Source: OMSK01 sp902492995 | Lineage (GTDB): Bacteria; Bacillota_I; Bacilli_A; RF39; UBA660 | Length of the DNA stretch: 40,419 nucleotides | Assembly: GCA_902492995.1 (NCBI GenBank) | Contig: CABUNR010000011.1 | Location: 1 to 40,419 of the forward strand | Direction of reading: 5' to 3' | Position numbers and translations under genes: made by a program | The notes under the pieces: generated by a model | Databases searched by the model: none | Told to the model about the DNA's origin: nothing | The model's input: only the letters and a program-made list of their open reading frames with translations | Shown: positions 24,619 through 33,900 of the stretch, in pieces | How the letters are laid out: the number at the start of each line of letters is the position of its first letter | Numbering within the stretch: position 1 is the stretch's first letter

Positions 24619-24812
24619 AATTATTTAGTTGAAAGAGTATAATTAATTATATTTAAAGAGAGAGTATGTTAGGTGAAAATACTTATTATAATAGTTAGAA
24701 AGACATCAACTTTTAAAATAATCGGGTAGTTCCGTTAAAAATTAAAGAGTATAGTAAATCTATAAATTAAGGTGGCACCGCGGTAATTCGTCCTTAAATT
24801 TATAGATTTTTT
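24612..24812 (+). promoter_or_regulatory. T-box riboswitch, aspartate specifier GAC, ahead of the AAA+/hisS/aspS genes
   Basis: AGTTGA pairs perfectly with TCAACT, closing the specifier loop. The 3' strand of that loop is GAAAGACA, which matches the GAATGTTG of the Val leader in length and position, so the specifier is GAC (24702-24704), aspartate. The T-box sequence AAGGTGGCACCGCG is at 24769-24782. The terminator arms are AAATCTATAAATT (24756-24768) and AAATTTATAGATTT (24796-24809) with a T run. The neighbouring CAT (His) would be out of register. Confidence 0.85.
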
Positions 24813-24831
24813 ATGTGTTTAGGAGGTTTTT

Positions 24832-26295
24832 ATGGAAAGTAAATTTATAGCAACACTATATAGAAGAATAGAATTAATTGATAACGTTTATATATTTAAA
24901 AGAGAAGGTGTAATACAAGAAGCAAGCATTAATTTATTAGATGAATTAAATCCACTAACTTATTATGAAAATAATGAAAAGAAAGAATTATATTCAATTG
25001 ATTCAATATATGTTGCAGCATCAGAAGAAGAATATTATTATGGATATCCACTTGATTATGTAACATTAGAGCAAAATTATAAAGATACAGATGATTTGAT
25101 TTTTAAATATATTGATGATATAAGTGAGGCAATTAATATAGGCTATTATGATGAAGAAAATGATGAATGGAAAATCATTATTACAAATGAAGAACAATTA
25201 AAAGAAGCAGACAATCTAGAAATTTTTAATCAATATGAATTATCTTATGATAGCAAAGATGAAGAAGAAAGAATTGCAATGCCAGCAAATTATATAACAA
25301 AAATGATTAAATGTATTAAACTAGAAAAATATAGTTATTTAAAAGAAAAGTTAATAGAACTTAATAATGGAATATATAATGCAAATAAACAATTACGAGA
25401 AAATTTACATGTAGATTTAAAAGAAGATATAAAGTATGAAGAAAAAGAAGAAAAAAAAGCTATAGAAAATCCATTAGATGAATTAAATAACTTAATAGGA
25501 ATAAAAAATATAAAAGAAGAAGTAAATAAATTATTTATGTATTTAAAATTTAGAGAAAAAACAGAAAAATATTTGAATTTAGAAAAACCTAATTTACATA
25601 TGTTTTTTACAGGTAATCCTGGGACAGGAAAAACAACAGTGGCACGTATTATTTCTAAGTTGTTATATGATATGGGATATATTAAAAGTGCTAAAGTAGC
25701 AGAAATAACACCGAAAGATTTAATTGCGGAATATGTAGGACAAACCGCAATTAAAACAGCAAACTTTATAAATAAAAATAGAGGTGGCGTAATCTTTATT
25801 GATGAGGCATATGTATTAGCAAGTTCATCAAATGAATTCGCAGATGAGGCACTAGTTGAAATATTAAAAGAATTAGAAAAATTAGAAACAGTTTTTATAT
25901 TCGCCGGATATAAAGATGAAATGAAAAATTTTCTTAGTATGAATCCAGGTCTTGAATCACGTATTGGTTATTATTTAAATTATGAAGACTATAGTGTAGA
26001 TGAATTACTAAAAATATTTGAATTAAAAATAACTAAAATGGGATTTATGGTAGAAGAAGAATTAAAAGAAGAAATAAAAAAATTATTAGAAAAACAAAAA
26101 AACGTAAAAAACTTTGGAAATGGTAGATATATAGATAAATTAATTAATAAAATAATATTAGAACATGCTGTAAATAAAGAAAAATATAAAAGTCGTAAAA
26201 AATTAGTTATGTTAACAAAAGAAGACTTAAGTAGTGATATAGAAGATTCATTATCATTTAAAGTCAAGAAGAAAAAAATAGGTTTTGGGGGATAA
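24832..26295 (+). CDS. AAA+ ATPase, CbbX/SpoVK-like, with a novel N-terminal domain
   Basis: 487 residues. The N-terminal ~110 residues form a domain I do not recognise (IYVAASEEEYYYGYPLDYVTL ... INIGYY), followed by an acidic linker. The AAA+ domain starts at about 215 (LIGIKNIKEEVNKLF). Walker A is GNPGTGKTT (about 262-270), Walker B VIFIDEAY (about 320-327), then ETVFIFAGYKDEMKNFL and NPGLESRI, typical of the CbbX/SpoVK group. A C-terminal basic KVKKKKIG tail ends it. First gene of the Asp T-box operon; AGGAGG at 24821-24826 fixes the start, and the next gene starts one base after its stop. Role unknown: SpoVK is sporulation-linked and CbbX is a Rubisco activase. Confidence 0.8.
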   Translation: MESKFIATLYRRIELIDNVYIFKREGVIQEASINLLDELNPLTYYENNEKKELYSIDSIYVAASEEEYYYGYPLDYVTLEQNYKDTDDLIFKYIDDISEAINIGYYDEENDEWKIIITNEEQLKEADNLEIFNQYELSYDSKDEEERIAMPANYITKMIKCIKLEKYSYLKEKLIELNNGIYNANKQLRENLHVDLKEDIKYEEKEEKKAIENPLDELNNLIGIKNIKEEVNKLFMYLKFREKTEKYLNLEKPNLHMFFTGNPGTGKTTVARIISKLLYDMGYIKSAKVAEITPKDLIAEYVGQTAIKTANFINKNRGGVIFIDEAYVLASSSNEFADEALVEILKELEKLETVFIFAGYKDEMKNFLSMNPGLESRIGYYLNYEDYSVDELLKIFELKITKMGFMVEEELKEEIKKLLEKQKNVKNFGNGRYIDKLINKIILEHAVNKEKYKSRKKLVMLTKEDLSSDIEDSLSFKVKKKKIGFGG

Positions 26296-26296
26296 T

Positions 26297-27829
26297 ATGA
26301 AAGAAAAATATTGTGCTATTTTAATGCAAAAAGAAACACTTGGAAATGATTACTTTTTATATAAACCAGTAGATATAATAGAAGGTACTTTAAATAATGA
26401 TATATTTGAGACTAATATGAGAAGAGAATATCTTTCAATGAATGATGCTATTTTATCTAAATCAGAAGAAGATTATTGCTTTGCTAATGCAATAGAATTA
26501 TATAAATTAAATGAAATGTATGGTATAAACAATGAAAATATGAATGAACAATTAGCTCGTTATTATGAAGACTTTAATACACTTATTTATATTGGACACG
26601 TTAATGCTTTAAATACAAAAATTGATACACAAGAATTTGATTTATATAATTTAGATAAAAATTTTTCATTAGAAAATATAACTCCTAAACAATTTAGTGA
26701 TTTGATGTTAAATTTTTTAAATTCTAAAGAAGAATATATAGAACTTAAAAATGCAATTTTTGATATAATAAAAAAATATGATGAAAAATATGAAATAAAA
26801 GATAATTTAAAAGAAAAAATACATTTAGAAAGAGAAAAAGAATTAAATGAAATATTTAAAGAAGAAAAAAAAATCTTAAATGTAAAGGATTTATATGATC
26901 AAACAAAAAAAGTAGTAAAAGGTCAAGATGAAGCAATAAAAAAAATTGTATCAGCTATAAAAATAGATGGTTTTGCTAAAATACCAAGTGAAAGAAATAG
27001 ATGTTTAATAGTTGGAAAAACAGGATGTGGTAAAACAGAAATAATAAGAACTATAGGAAGTATTATAGATAAACCTTTTGTAAGAACAGATTCAACTCAA
27101 ATTACAGTAGCAGGATATGTTGGTGGTACTATAGAAGGAAATATATTGTTACCATTACTATCTATGTGTAATGGAGATTTATCTCGTGCAGAAAATGGAA
27201 TAGTAGCTCTTGATGAAATAGATAAAAAAGGAAGTAGTTCCAATGATGATGTATCAGGAAGAGGAGTATTAAACTCATTACTACCATTTCTAGATGGAAC
27301 AGAATTTAATGTAAAATATAATAATAGGAATTATAGATTTGATACATCAAAACTAACAGTATTTGCTCTAGGGGCTTTTATGAATATACTTGATTATGAA
27401 ACAAAAAATGTAATAGGATTTAATAAAAATCAAGTTGAAAAACAAGAAATAACACTAGATGATTTTAGCAAAATAGGAATGATGCCAAGTGAATTTATAG
27501 GAAGATTTCCAGTTCTTGTTATGATGAATGAATTAAAATTAAATGATTACATAGATATTTTAACAAATTCAAAAAATAGTAGTATCCAATTTTATGAAAG
27601 ATTTTTTAGTGAAGAATATAATATAAAATTAAATTATACAGATAGCTTTATAGAAGAAGTAGCAAAAAAAGCAATGAATTTAAAAACAGGAGCTCGTTCA
27701 ATAAAAAGAATAATAGAAGATTCAATAGAAGATGTAAGATGGAAAGTCATGACAAATGAATGTCAATATAGGGAAATTATTTTAGATGAACAGACAGTAA
27801 ATAATCCTAAGATATATAAAATAAAATAA
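26297..27829 (+). CDS. ClpX/ClpA-clade AAA+ ATPase with the same novel N-terminal domain
   Basis: 510 residues from ATG 26297; GGGGG just before it supports this over an upstream TTG. The N-terminal ~105 residues repeat the pattern of the preceding gene (SEEDYCFANAIELYKLNEMY ... LIYIGHV). A charged helical region follows (to about 215), then the ATPase: VKGQDEAIKKIVSAIK, Walker A GKTGCGKT (about 239-246), Walker B IVALDEID (about 301-308), FIGRFPVLVMM arginine-finger region and a D2-small-like end, GARSIKRIIEDSIEDV. No ClpX zinc domain and no clear ClpP-binding loop, so it is probably not a standard ClpX. It is cotranscribed with the previous AAA+ gene and shares its N-terminal domain, suggesting a partnership. 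Confidence 0.8.
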   Translation: MKEKYCAILMQKETLGNDYFLYKPVDIIEGTLNNDIFETNMRREYLSMNDAILSKSEEDYCFANAIELYKLNEMYGINNENMNEQLARYYEDFNTLIYIGHVNALNTKIDTQEFDLYNLDKNFSLENITPKQFSDLMLNFLNSKEEYIELKNAIFDIIKKYDEKYEIKDNLKEKIHLEREKELNEIFKEEKKILNVKDLYDQTKKVVKGQDEAIKKIVSAIKIDGFAKIPSERNRCLIVGKTGCGKTEIIRTIGSIIDKPFVRTDSTQITVAGYVGGTIEGNILLPLLSMCNGDLSRAENGIVALDEIDKKGSSSNDDVSGRGVLNSLLPFLDGTEFNVKYNNRNYRFDTSKLTVFALGAFMNILDYETKNVIGFNKNQVEKQEITLDDFSKIGMMPSEFIGRFPVLVMMNELKLNDYIDILTNSKNSSIQFYERFFSEEYNIKLNYTDSFIEEVAKKAMNLKTGARSIKRIIEDSIEDVRWKVMTNECQYREIILDEQTVNNPKIYKIK

Positions 27830-27834
27830 TTTTT

Positions 27835-27843
27835 TGATATAAT
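27835..27843 (+). promoter_or_regulatory. Possible internal extended -10 before hisS
   Basis: TGATATAAT with TATAAT at 27838-27843; no clear -35. AGGAG (27849-27853) follows closely. If active, hisS and aspS would be partly independent of the Asp T-box. Confidence 0.35.
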
Positions 27844-27861
27844 GTGGTAGGAGATGATAAC

Positions 27862-29133
27862 GTGATACAAAAACCAAAAGGAACATATGATGTATATGGC
27901 AATTCTGGAAAAAATATAAAATATATAGAAAAAATATTGGAAGCATTGATGCAAAAATATAATTATGAATATGTAAGAACTCCTATATTTGAAGCTAGCA
28001 ATTTATATCATAGAGGAGTTGGAGAAACAAGTGACATAGTAAAAAAAGAAACATATGATTTTGTTGATAGAGGAGATAGATCTATGACTTTAAGACCAGA
28101 AGGAACAGCTGGTGTTGTTAGAAGTTATATTGAAAATAAAAGATATGCAGATGCCACTCAACCAGTAAAATGTTGGTATTATGGTCCAATGTATAGATAT
28201 GAAAGACCACAATCTGGAAGATTTAGAGAATTCTATCAATTTGGTGTAGAAGTATTTGGAAGCTCTAATCCTATTTTAGATGCTGAAGTAATAAGTATAC
28301 CAGTTACTTTATATAAATTATTAGGACTAAAAGGAATAAAAGTAAAAATTAATTCTTTAGGAGATACAAAAACAAGATTAGAATATAAAGAAGCATTATT
28401 AAATCATTTCAAGCCATATATAGATTCATTATGCTCTGATTGTAAGGAAAGATATAATAAAAATCCCTTAAGAATATTAGACTGTAAAGTAGATCATGAT
28501 AAGGATTGCATGAAAAATGCTCCTAAAATACTAGATTATTTAACAGAAGATGCAAAAAAACATTTTGATAAAGTAAAAGAATATCTAGAACTACTTGAAA
28601 TACCATATGAAGTTGATCCAAATATAGTTAGAGGACTTGATTATTATACAAATACAGTATTTGAAGTAGAAGCTGAAATAAATGGATTTAAGGGCAATAA
28701 TGTACTATGCGGTGGAGGAAGATATGATAAACTAGTAGAAACATTAGATGGTCCAGAAACAAAAGCCGTAGGATTTGCTTTAGGCTTTGAGAGACTTTTA
28801 AATGTTTTAGATATGGAGAATATAAATTTAGATATAGACACATTAGATTTATATATAATACCAATGAGTGACAATGAAACTAATTATGCTTATAAATTGT
28901 GTCAAACGCTAAGAATGAATGGGTTTAGTACAGATATTGATTATATCAAAAGAAATATAAAAGCAAACTTTAAACAAGCTGATAGGTTAAATGCTAAATA
29001 TATAATTATAATTGGTGAAGAAGAAATAAAAAATAAAATACTTACAATAAAAGATAATATAAAAAAGGAAGAATATAAAGTAAAAGAAGAAGAATTGATT
29101 GATTTTTTAGATGGAGTAATAGAAAATGATTAA
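27862..29133 (+). CDS. hisS: Histidyl-tRNA synthetase
   Basis: 423 residues from GTG 27862, eight bases after AGGAG; an upstream GTG at 27844 is inside the leader. Class II signatures are visible: PKGTYDVYG at the start, SMTLRPEGTAGVVRSYIE (motif 2), RYERPQSGRFREFYQFGVEVFG, and VRGLDYYTNTVFE plus GGGRYDKLVETL and AVGFALGFERLL (motif 3). The C-terminal anticodon-binding domain begins near LYIIPMSDN. Charges tRNA-His. It lies in the operon led by an Asp T-box and overlaps the next gene by eight bases; hisS-aspS pairing is common in Bacillota. Confidence 0.96.
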   Translation: MIQKPKGTYDVYGNSGKNIKYIEKILEALMQKYNYEYVRTPIFEASNLYHRGVGETSDIVKKETYDFVDRGDRSMTLRPEGTAGVVRSYIENKRYADATQPVKCWYYGPMYRYERPQSGRFREFYQFGVEVFGSSNPILDAEVISIPVTLYKLLGLKGIKVKINSLGDTKTRLEYKEALLNHFKPYIDSLCSDCKERYNKNPLRILDCKVDHDKDCMKNAPKILDYLTEDAKKHFDKVKEYLELLEIPYEVDPNIVRGLDYYTNTVFEVEAEINGFKGNNVLCGGGRYDKLVETLDGPETKAVGFALGFERLLNVLDMENINLDIDTLDLYIIPMSDNETNYAYKLCQTLRMNGFSTDIDYIKRNIKANFKQADRLNAKYIIIIGEEEIKNKILTIKDNIKKEEYKVKEEELIDFLDGVIEND

Positions 29134-29593
29134 TGATTTTAATATATATGATGATGCTTTAGAAGTATTAAAACATGATTTATTTATAGATAAGGATGGA
29201 AAATATTATAAAATAAAAAGAACAGTTAGTAAGGATAATACTAGTCATAATATATGGGCAAGAGATTTTTTACTAAGAAGAGGAGAAGTAAATTTAAGTA
29301 AAAATTTAAATGATGTAGAACTTTTAATACATAAATATGGATTTACTTATTATAGTCATGATGGACTTTTATATAAACCAATAATTAAAATTCCTAATCC
29401 TATTTACTATAAAAGGATAGTTACAGATGAACAAATAGATAGTTTAATAGAAATAATGCTTTTAAATGGCGAAAATCCTTTTAAAGTTCCATTTATAAAT
29501 AAAGAAGATAACATATATGATTATGTAGAAATAAATAATGAAAGTGGTGTAACAAGTGAGAATATATATAAAAGACTTAGAAAATTATTATGA
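29126..29593 (+). CDS. Hypothetical protein between hisS and aspS
   Basis: 155 residues, no family recognised. Predicted soluble, mixed alpha/beta. The middle has DLFIDKDGKYYKIKRTVSKD and GFTYYSHDGLLYKPIIKIP; no catalytic motif stands out. It starts eight bases inside the hisS end and its last 38 bases overlap the aspS start, so translation of all three is coupled. The overlaps and good frame support it as a real gene. Role unknown; its place suggests a link to tRNA charging. Confidence 0.7.
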   Translation: MINDFNIYDDALEVLKHDLFIDKDGKYYKIKRTVSKDNTSHNIWARDFLLRRGEVNLSKNLNDVELLIHKYGFTYYSHDGLLYKPIIKIPNPIYYKRIVTDEQIDSLIEIMLLNGENPFKVPFINKEDNIYDYVEINNESGVTSENIYKRLRKLL

Positions 29594-30863
29594 TAAGGAA
29601 ATAGAGATACAAGGTTTTGTAGAAAATGTAAGAAACTTACAATGGGTTCAATTTCTTATTATTAAGGATGTAACAGGAAAAGTACAAGTAACAATAGAAA
29701 AATCTGAAGAAAAGAATAAAGAATTAATAGAAATAGTTGATAATTTAACAATAGATAGTACAGTTAAAATAAAAGGAAAATTAATTGAAAATACAAAAGT
29801 AAAATTAAATGGTATGGAAATAATACCAGAAAGTATTATAGTAACAAGTAAAGCAAGTGAACTACCATTTAATTATAAAGACTTAAATAGTGTTAATTTA
29901 GATACGAGATTAGATTATAGATTTATAGATTTAAGAAATGAAAATAATACAATGATATTTAAAATACAAAGTTGTTTAGTAAAATATTTAAGAGAATATT
30001 TATACAAAAATAATTTTACAGAAATTCATACACCTAAATTAATTGGTGCTGCATCAGAATCTGGTAGTGAAGTATTTGAAGTTAAATATTTTGATAGAAA
30101 AGCTTATTTAGCTCAATCACCACAATTCTATAAGCAAATGGCTATGGCTTCAGGACTAGAAAGAATATTTGAAGTTGCTCCGGCTTTTAGAGCAGAAAAT
30201 TCAAATACAAATAGACATGCTACTGAATTTACTTCATTTGATTTGGAATTTAGTTATATAAATGATTTCAATGATGTAATGAATTTAGAAGCAGAAATGT
30301 TAACATATGGACTTAAAAAATTGAAAGAAGAAATGGGATTGGAGATAAAAGAAAAATTAGGAATTGATATAACTGTTCCAACTCTTCCATTCCCTGTTAT
30401 GACTTTAAAAGAAGTATATAAAGAATTAAAGGAAAAATATAATTATGAAACTGAAGAAGTTAATGATTTAACGACAGAAGCAGAAAGATTACTTGGAAAA
30501 CTTGCTAAAGAAAAATATAATCATGAATTTGTTTTTGTAACAGAATATCCTATAGAAAAAAGAGCTTTCTATCATATGAGAGATGAAAATGGTATTTTAC
30601 AAGGATATGATTTAATATGGAGAGGTGTAGAGATAACTACAGGTGCTCAAAGAGAACATAGATATGAACAAATTGTTAAAAATGCAGAAGAAAAAGGATT
30701 AAAGGATGATGTAAAATTTTATTTAGAATTCTTTAAATATGGTTGTCCTCCACATGGTGGATTTGCTATTGGTCTAGATAGACTTACTATGTTACTTTTA
30801 GATATTCCAAGTGTAAAAGAAACAGAATTTTTATTTAGAGGTCCAAATAGATTAAATCCATAA
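29556..30863 (+). CDS. aspS: Aspartyl-tRNA synthetase, archaeal/eukaryotic type (possibly non-discriminating)
   Basis: 435 residues. Starts at GTG 29556, overlapping the previous gene. The OB-fold anticodon domain comes first (MRIYIKDLENYYDKEIEIQG), then TRLDYRFIDLRN, EIHTPKLIGAASESGSEVFEV, YLAQSPQFYKQMAMASGLERIFEVAPAFRAE, and GCPPHGGFAIGLDRLTMLLL with FLFRGPNRLNP at the end. It lacks the ~150-residue GAD insertion of ordinary bacterial AspRS (~590 residues), placing it with the shorter archaeal-type enzymes, several of which are non-discriminating and also aspartylate tRNA-Asn. The GAC T-box upstream fits AspRS, and AsnRS is less likely. Terminator follows. Confidence 0.88.
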   Translation: MRIYIKDLENYYDKEIEIQGFVENVRNLQWVQFLIIKDVTGKVQVTIEKSEEKNKELIEIVDNLTIDSTVKIKGKLIENTKVKLNGMEIIPESIIVTSKASELPFNYKDLNSVNLDTRLDYRFIDLRNENNTMIFKIQSCLVKYLREYLYKNNFTEIHTPKLIGAASESGSEVFEVKYFDRKAYLAQSPQFYKQMAMASGLERIFEVAPAFRAENSNTNRHATEFTSFDLEFSYINDFNDVMNLEAEMLTYGLKKLKEEMGLEIKEKLGIDITVPTLPFPVMTLKEVYKELKEKYNYETEEVNDLTTEAERLLGKLAKEKYNHEFVFVTEYPIEKRAFYHMRDENGILQGYDLIWRGVEITTGAQREHRYEQIVKNAEEKGLKDDVKFYLEFFKYGCPPHGGFAIGLDRLTMLLLDIPSVKETEFLFRGPNRLNP

Positions 30864-30888
30864 AAATAGTTGAAAAATTATTTTTTTT
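30864..30888 (+). terminator. Terminator of the Asp T-box operon
   Basis: AAATAGTT (30864-30871), loop GAAA, AATTATTT (30876-30883; one G-U pair), then T residues. Weak stem. Confidence 0.6.
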
Positions 30889-30941
30889 ATAGTATTATTG
30901 TAAGAGAAAATTATACTACAAAATAGTGAGGATGTGTTTAT

Positions 30942-33900
30942 ATGCAAAAAAATAAAAAATTAGGATTTACACTTATAGAACTTTTAGCAGTAATAGTAAT
31001 ACTTGCTTTAATAGCACTTATTACAGTTCCAATTATTGGAAATGTCGTAGAAAGTTCAAGAAAAGAAAGCATTAAAATAAGTTCAGATAATTATATAAGA
31101 ATATTAGAAGAAAAAGCTCAAATCAATTTAATAGATGAAGATTTAAAATCTAAAAGAATTGAAGTAGGAGAAAATGGAAAATATATTTATAATGGTGAAG
31201 AAAATACATTAGACATTAAAGGAAAAATTCCAACAAGTGGAACTGTTTGTGTAGATAGTAATGGTAAAGTTGATTCTTATTCAGTTGTAATTGATGATTA
31301 TGTAGCAAGTAATACAAATGGAACTGTTAAGATAGAAAAAGGTAATACAAAACTTAGTTTAACTTGTGATGTAACAAAAGAAATAATAGAAATAGAAATA
31401 CCTGAAGATAATCTTGTATGTAGTAAGAGTAAAAATATATCAATAAAATATCCAAACTATGTAGAAACCGTAAAAGAGTATAAGATAGATGATGGAGATT
31501 GGCAAGTATATAACGGAAAATTTGAAATAAAGAAAAATGGTGTAATTTATGCAAGATTAAGAGATACAAGAAATAATGAAGTAAGTGGTACAGCAACACT
31601 TGTTTTAACAAAGGTTGATAATGATAAAGTAGATAAAACAGCACCAAGACTTAATTTATCACCTGAAAATCCTACAAAAGAAATAGTAGCAACATTCTTA
31701 CAAAAAGATAATTGTGGTTTAGATGAAAAAACAATTGAATATGCAATTAGCGAATCTGAAAGCGGACCATTTACATATCAAAAATCAAATACTTTTAAGA
31801 AATTAAAAAATAACACAACATACTATATAAGAACAAGAGCAAATGATATAGCAGGAAATGGAATATCAGAGTCAGAAGTATCAAGTATAAAAACAGAAGA
31901 TTTTAAAGATATTGTAATACAAACTGATCCTGTAAGTTGGTCAAGTAGTAAAATAGTAAAAATAACTGGTGAAACAAAAGGTGCAACACTAGAATATAAA
32001 ATGGTAAGTGCATCAACAATAAAAACAGATTGGTCAACTATAAAAAGTGGTTTTACAACAAAAATAGATTGGGCAGCTAATGTAAATATACCAACATATA
32101 TATATGCAAGACAAACAGATGGAGATAACATAAGCAATACTGCTACTTATACTGTTGTAACAAATGATATAACAGAACCAGAATTAATTTTAGGAAATAG
32201 TTATATAACAACCAAAAGTATAAAAATACCAATAACTTTAAATAGAGACTTAGAATCAGGTATAGATAATACAACATGTAAATATGGTGAGAATACAAAT
32301 TATAGTTATAGTGGAAATATAGTTAATAATGAATGTGTTATTTCTAATTTAAAATCTGGTACAAAATACTACTATAGAGTAGAAACAATAAATAAAGCAG
32401 GATTAAATAAAGTAGTAACAGGAGATACTGACACTGGTTCATCATCAATTAAAATTGATCTAGTATCATATCCTGATAATACAACCTATGCACAATATAA
32501 AACAGCTAAAGTAAAGTTTTCACAAGAAAAAATAACAAATCCTTCATATTATATAAAAACAACAGTTGCTACAACAGGAAGTATAAATGGAATATCATGT
32601 GGAACAGGTAATGATCCAAGTACGTGTCAAGGAACATCAACAACAAATTATGCTGCAAACACATGGTATAAAGTAAATTCAAACACTGATGTTAAATTTA
32701 CATCAAATGGAACACTTTATACAAGAATAAATGATGGAGAAATATATTCATCAGCTGAAACAATAACTATAACAAAAATAGATACAACACCACCAATTTT
32801 AGCAACAGGTGATATTTATAAAACGACATCTCATGCATCACTTCCATTTACAGCAGGTGACGCTGAATCAGATATAGCAAGAGTTGTATGTAGTTATGGG
32901 AAAAATAATAATAATGAAACAACAGGAACAATAAAAAATGATAAGTGTGAAATGTCTAATTTAGTAAGTGGAACAAAGTATTATTATAAAATAATTGCTA
33001 CTAATAATTCTGGACTTACTAAAGAGTTAACTGGAAATTTTACATCTGGTTCAACACAAATATTGTTTACCCTTACAAATTCACCATCGAATACAGAATA
33101 TGCACAGTATAAAAGCGTAAAAGTAACATTTAGTGCAAAAGAAGTAACAACCCCAACATATTATATAAAAACAACAGTTGCTACAACAGGAAGTATAGAA
33201 GGAATATCATGTGGAACAAATACTGATCCAGGAACATGTTCTAAAACTGCCACAAAAAATTATAATGCAAATACATGGTATAAAGTAACATCAAACCCTG
33301 ATATCAAATTTATATCAAATGGAACACTTTATGCAAGGATAGATGATGGAAAAATATATTCATCAGCTGAAACAATGACTATAACAAAAATAGATACAAC
33401 ACCTCCACTTGTAACATTAGGTAATTTAATTAAAACAACAAAAACAATAAAAATCCCATTTACAGCAAGTGATTCAGAATCTGGAATAATAAGTACAGTA
33501 TGTAAATATGGAACAAGTACAAATTATGATAAAGTAGGAAAAATAAGTAACAATACATGTATAATAACAGGTAATGCAGATACAAGGTATTATTATAGTA
33601 TAACTGCAACAAATGGTTCAGGGCTTTCAACAACTAAAACAGGAGATACAATCTCAGGTTCAACAGCAATATCACTTTCTCTTACACAATACCCAACAAC
33701 AACAGAATATGCACAGTATAAAAATGTTCAAGTAACATTTAGTGCAAAAGAAGTAACAACCCCAACATATTATATAAAAACAACAGTTGCTACAACAGGA
33801 AGTATAGAAGGAATATCATGTGGAACAAATACAGAACCAGGAACATGCTCTAAAACTGCTACAAAAAATTATAATGCAAATACATGGTATAAAGTAAATT

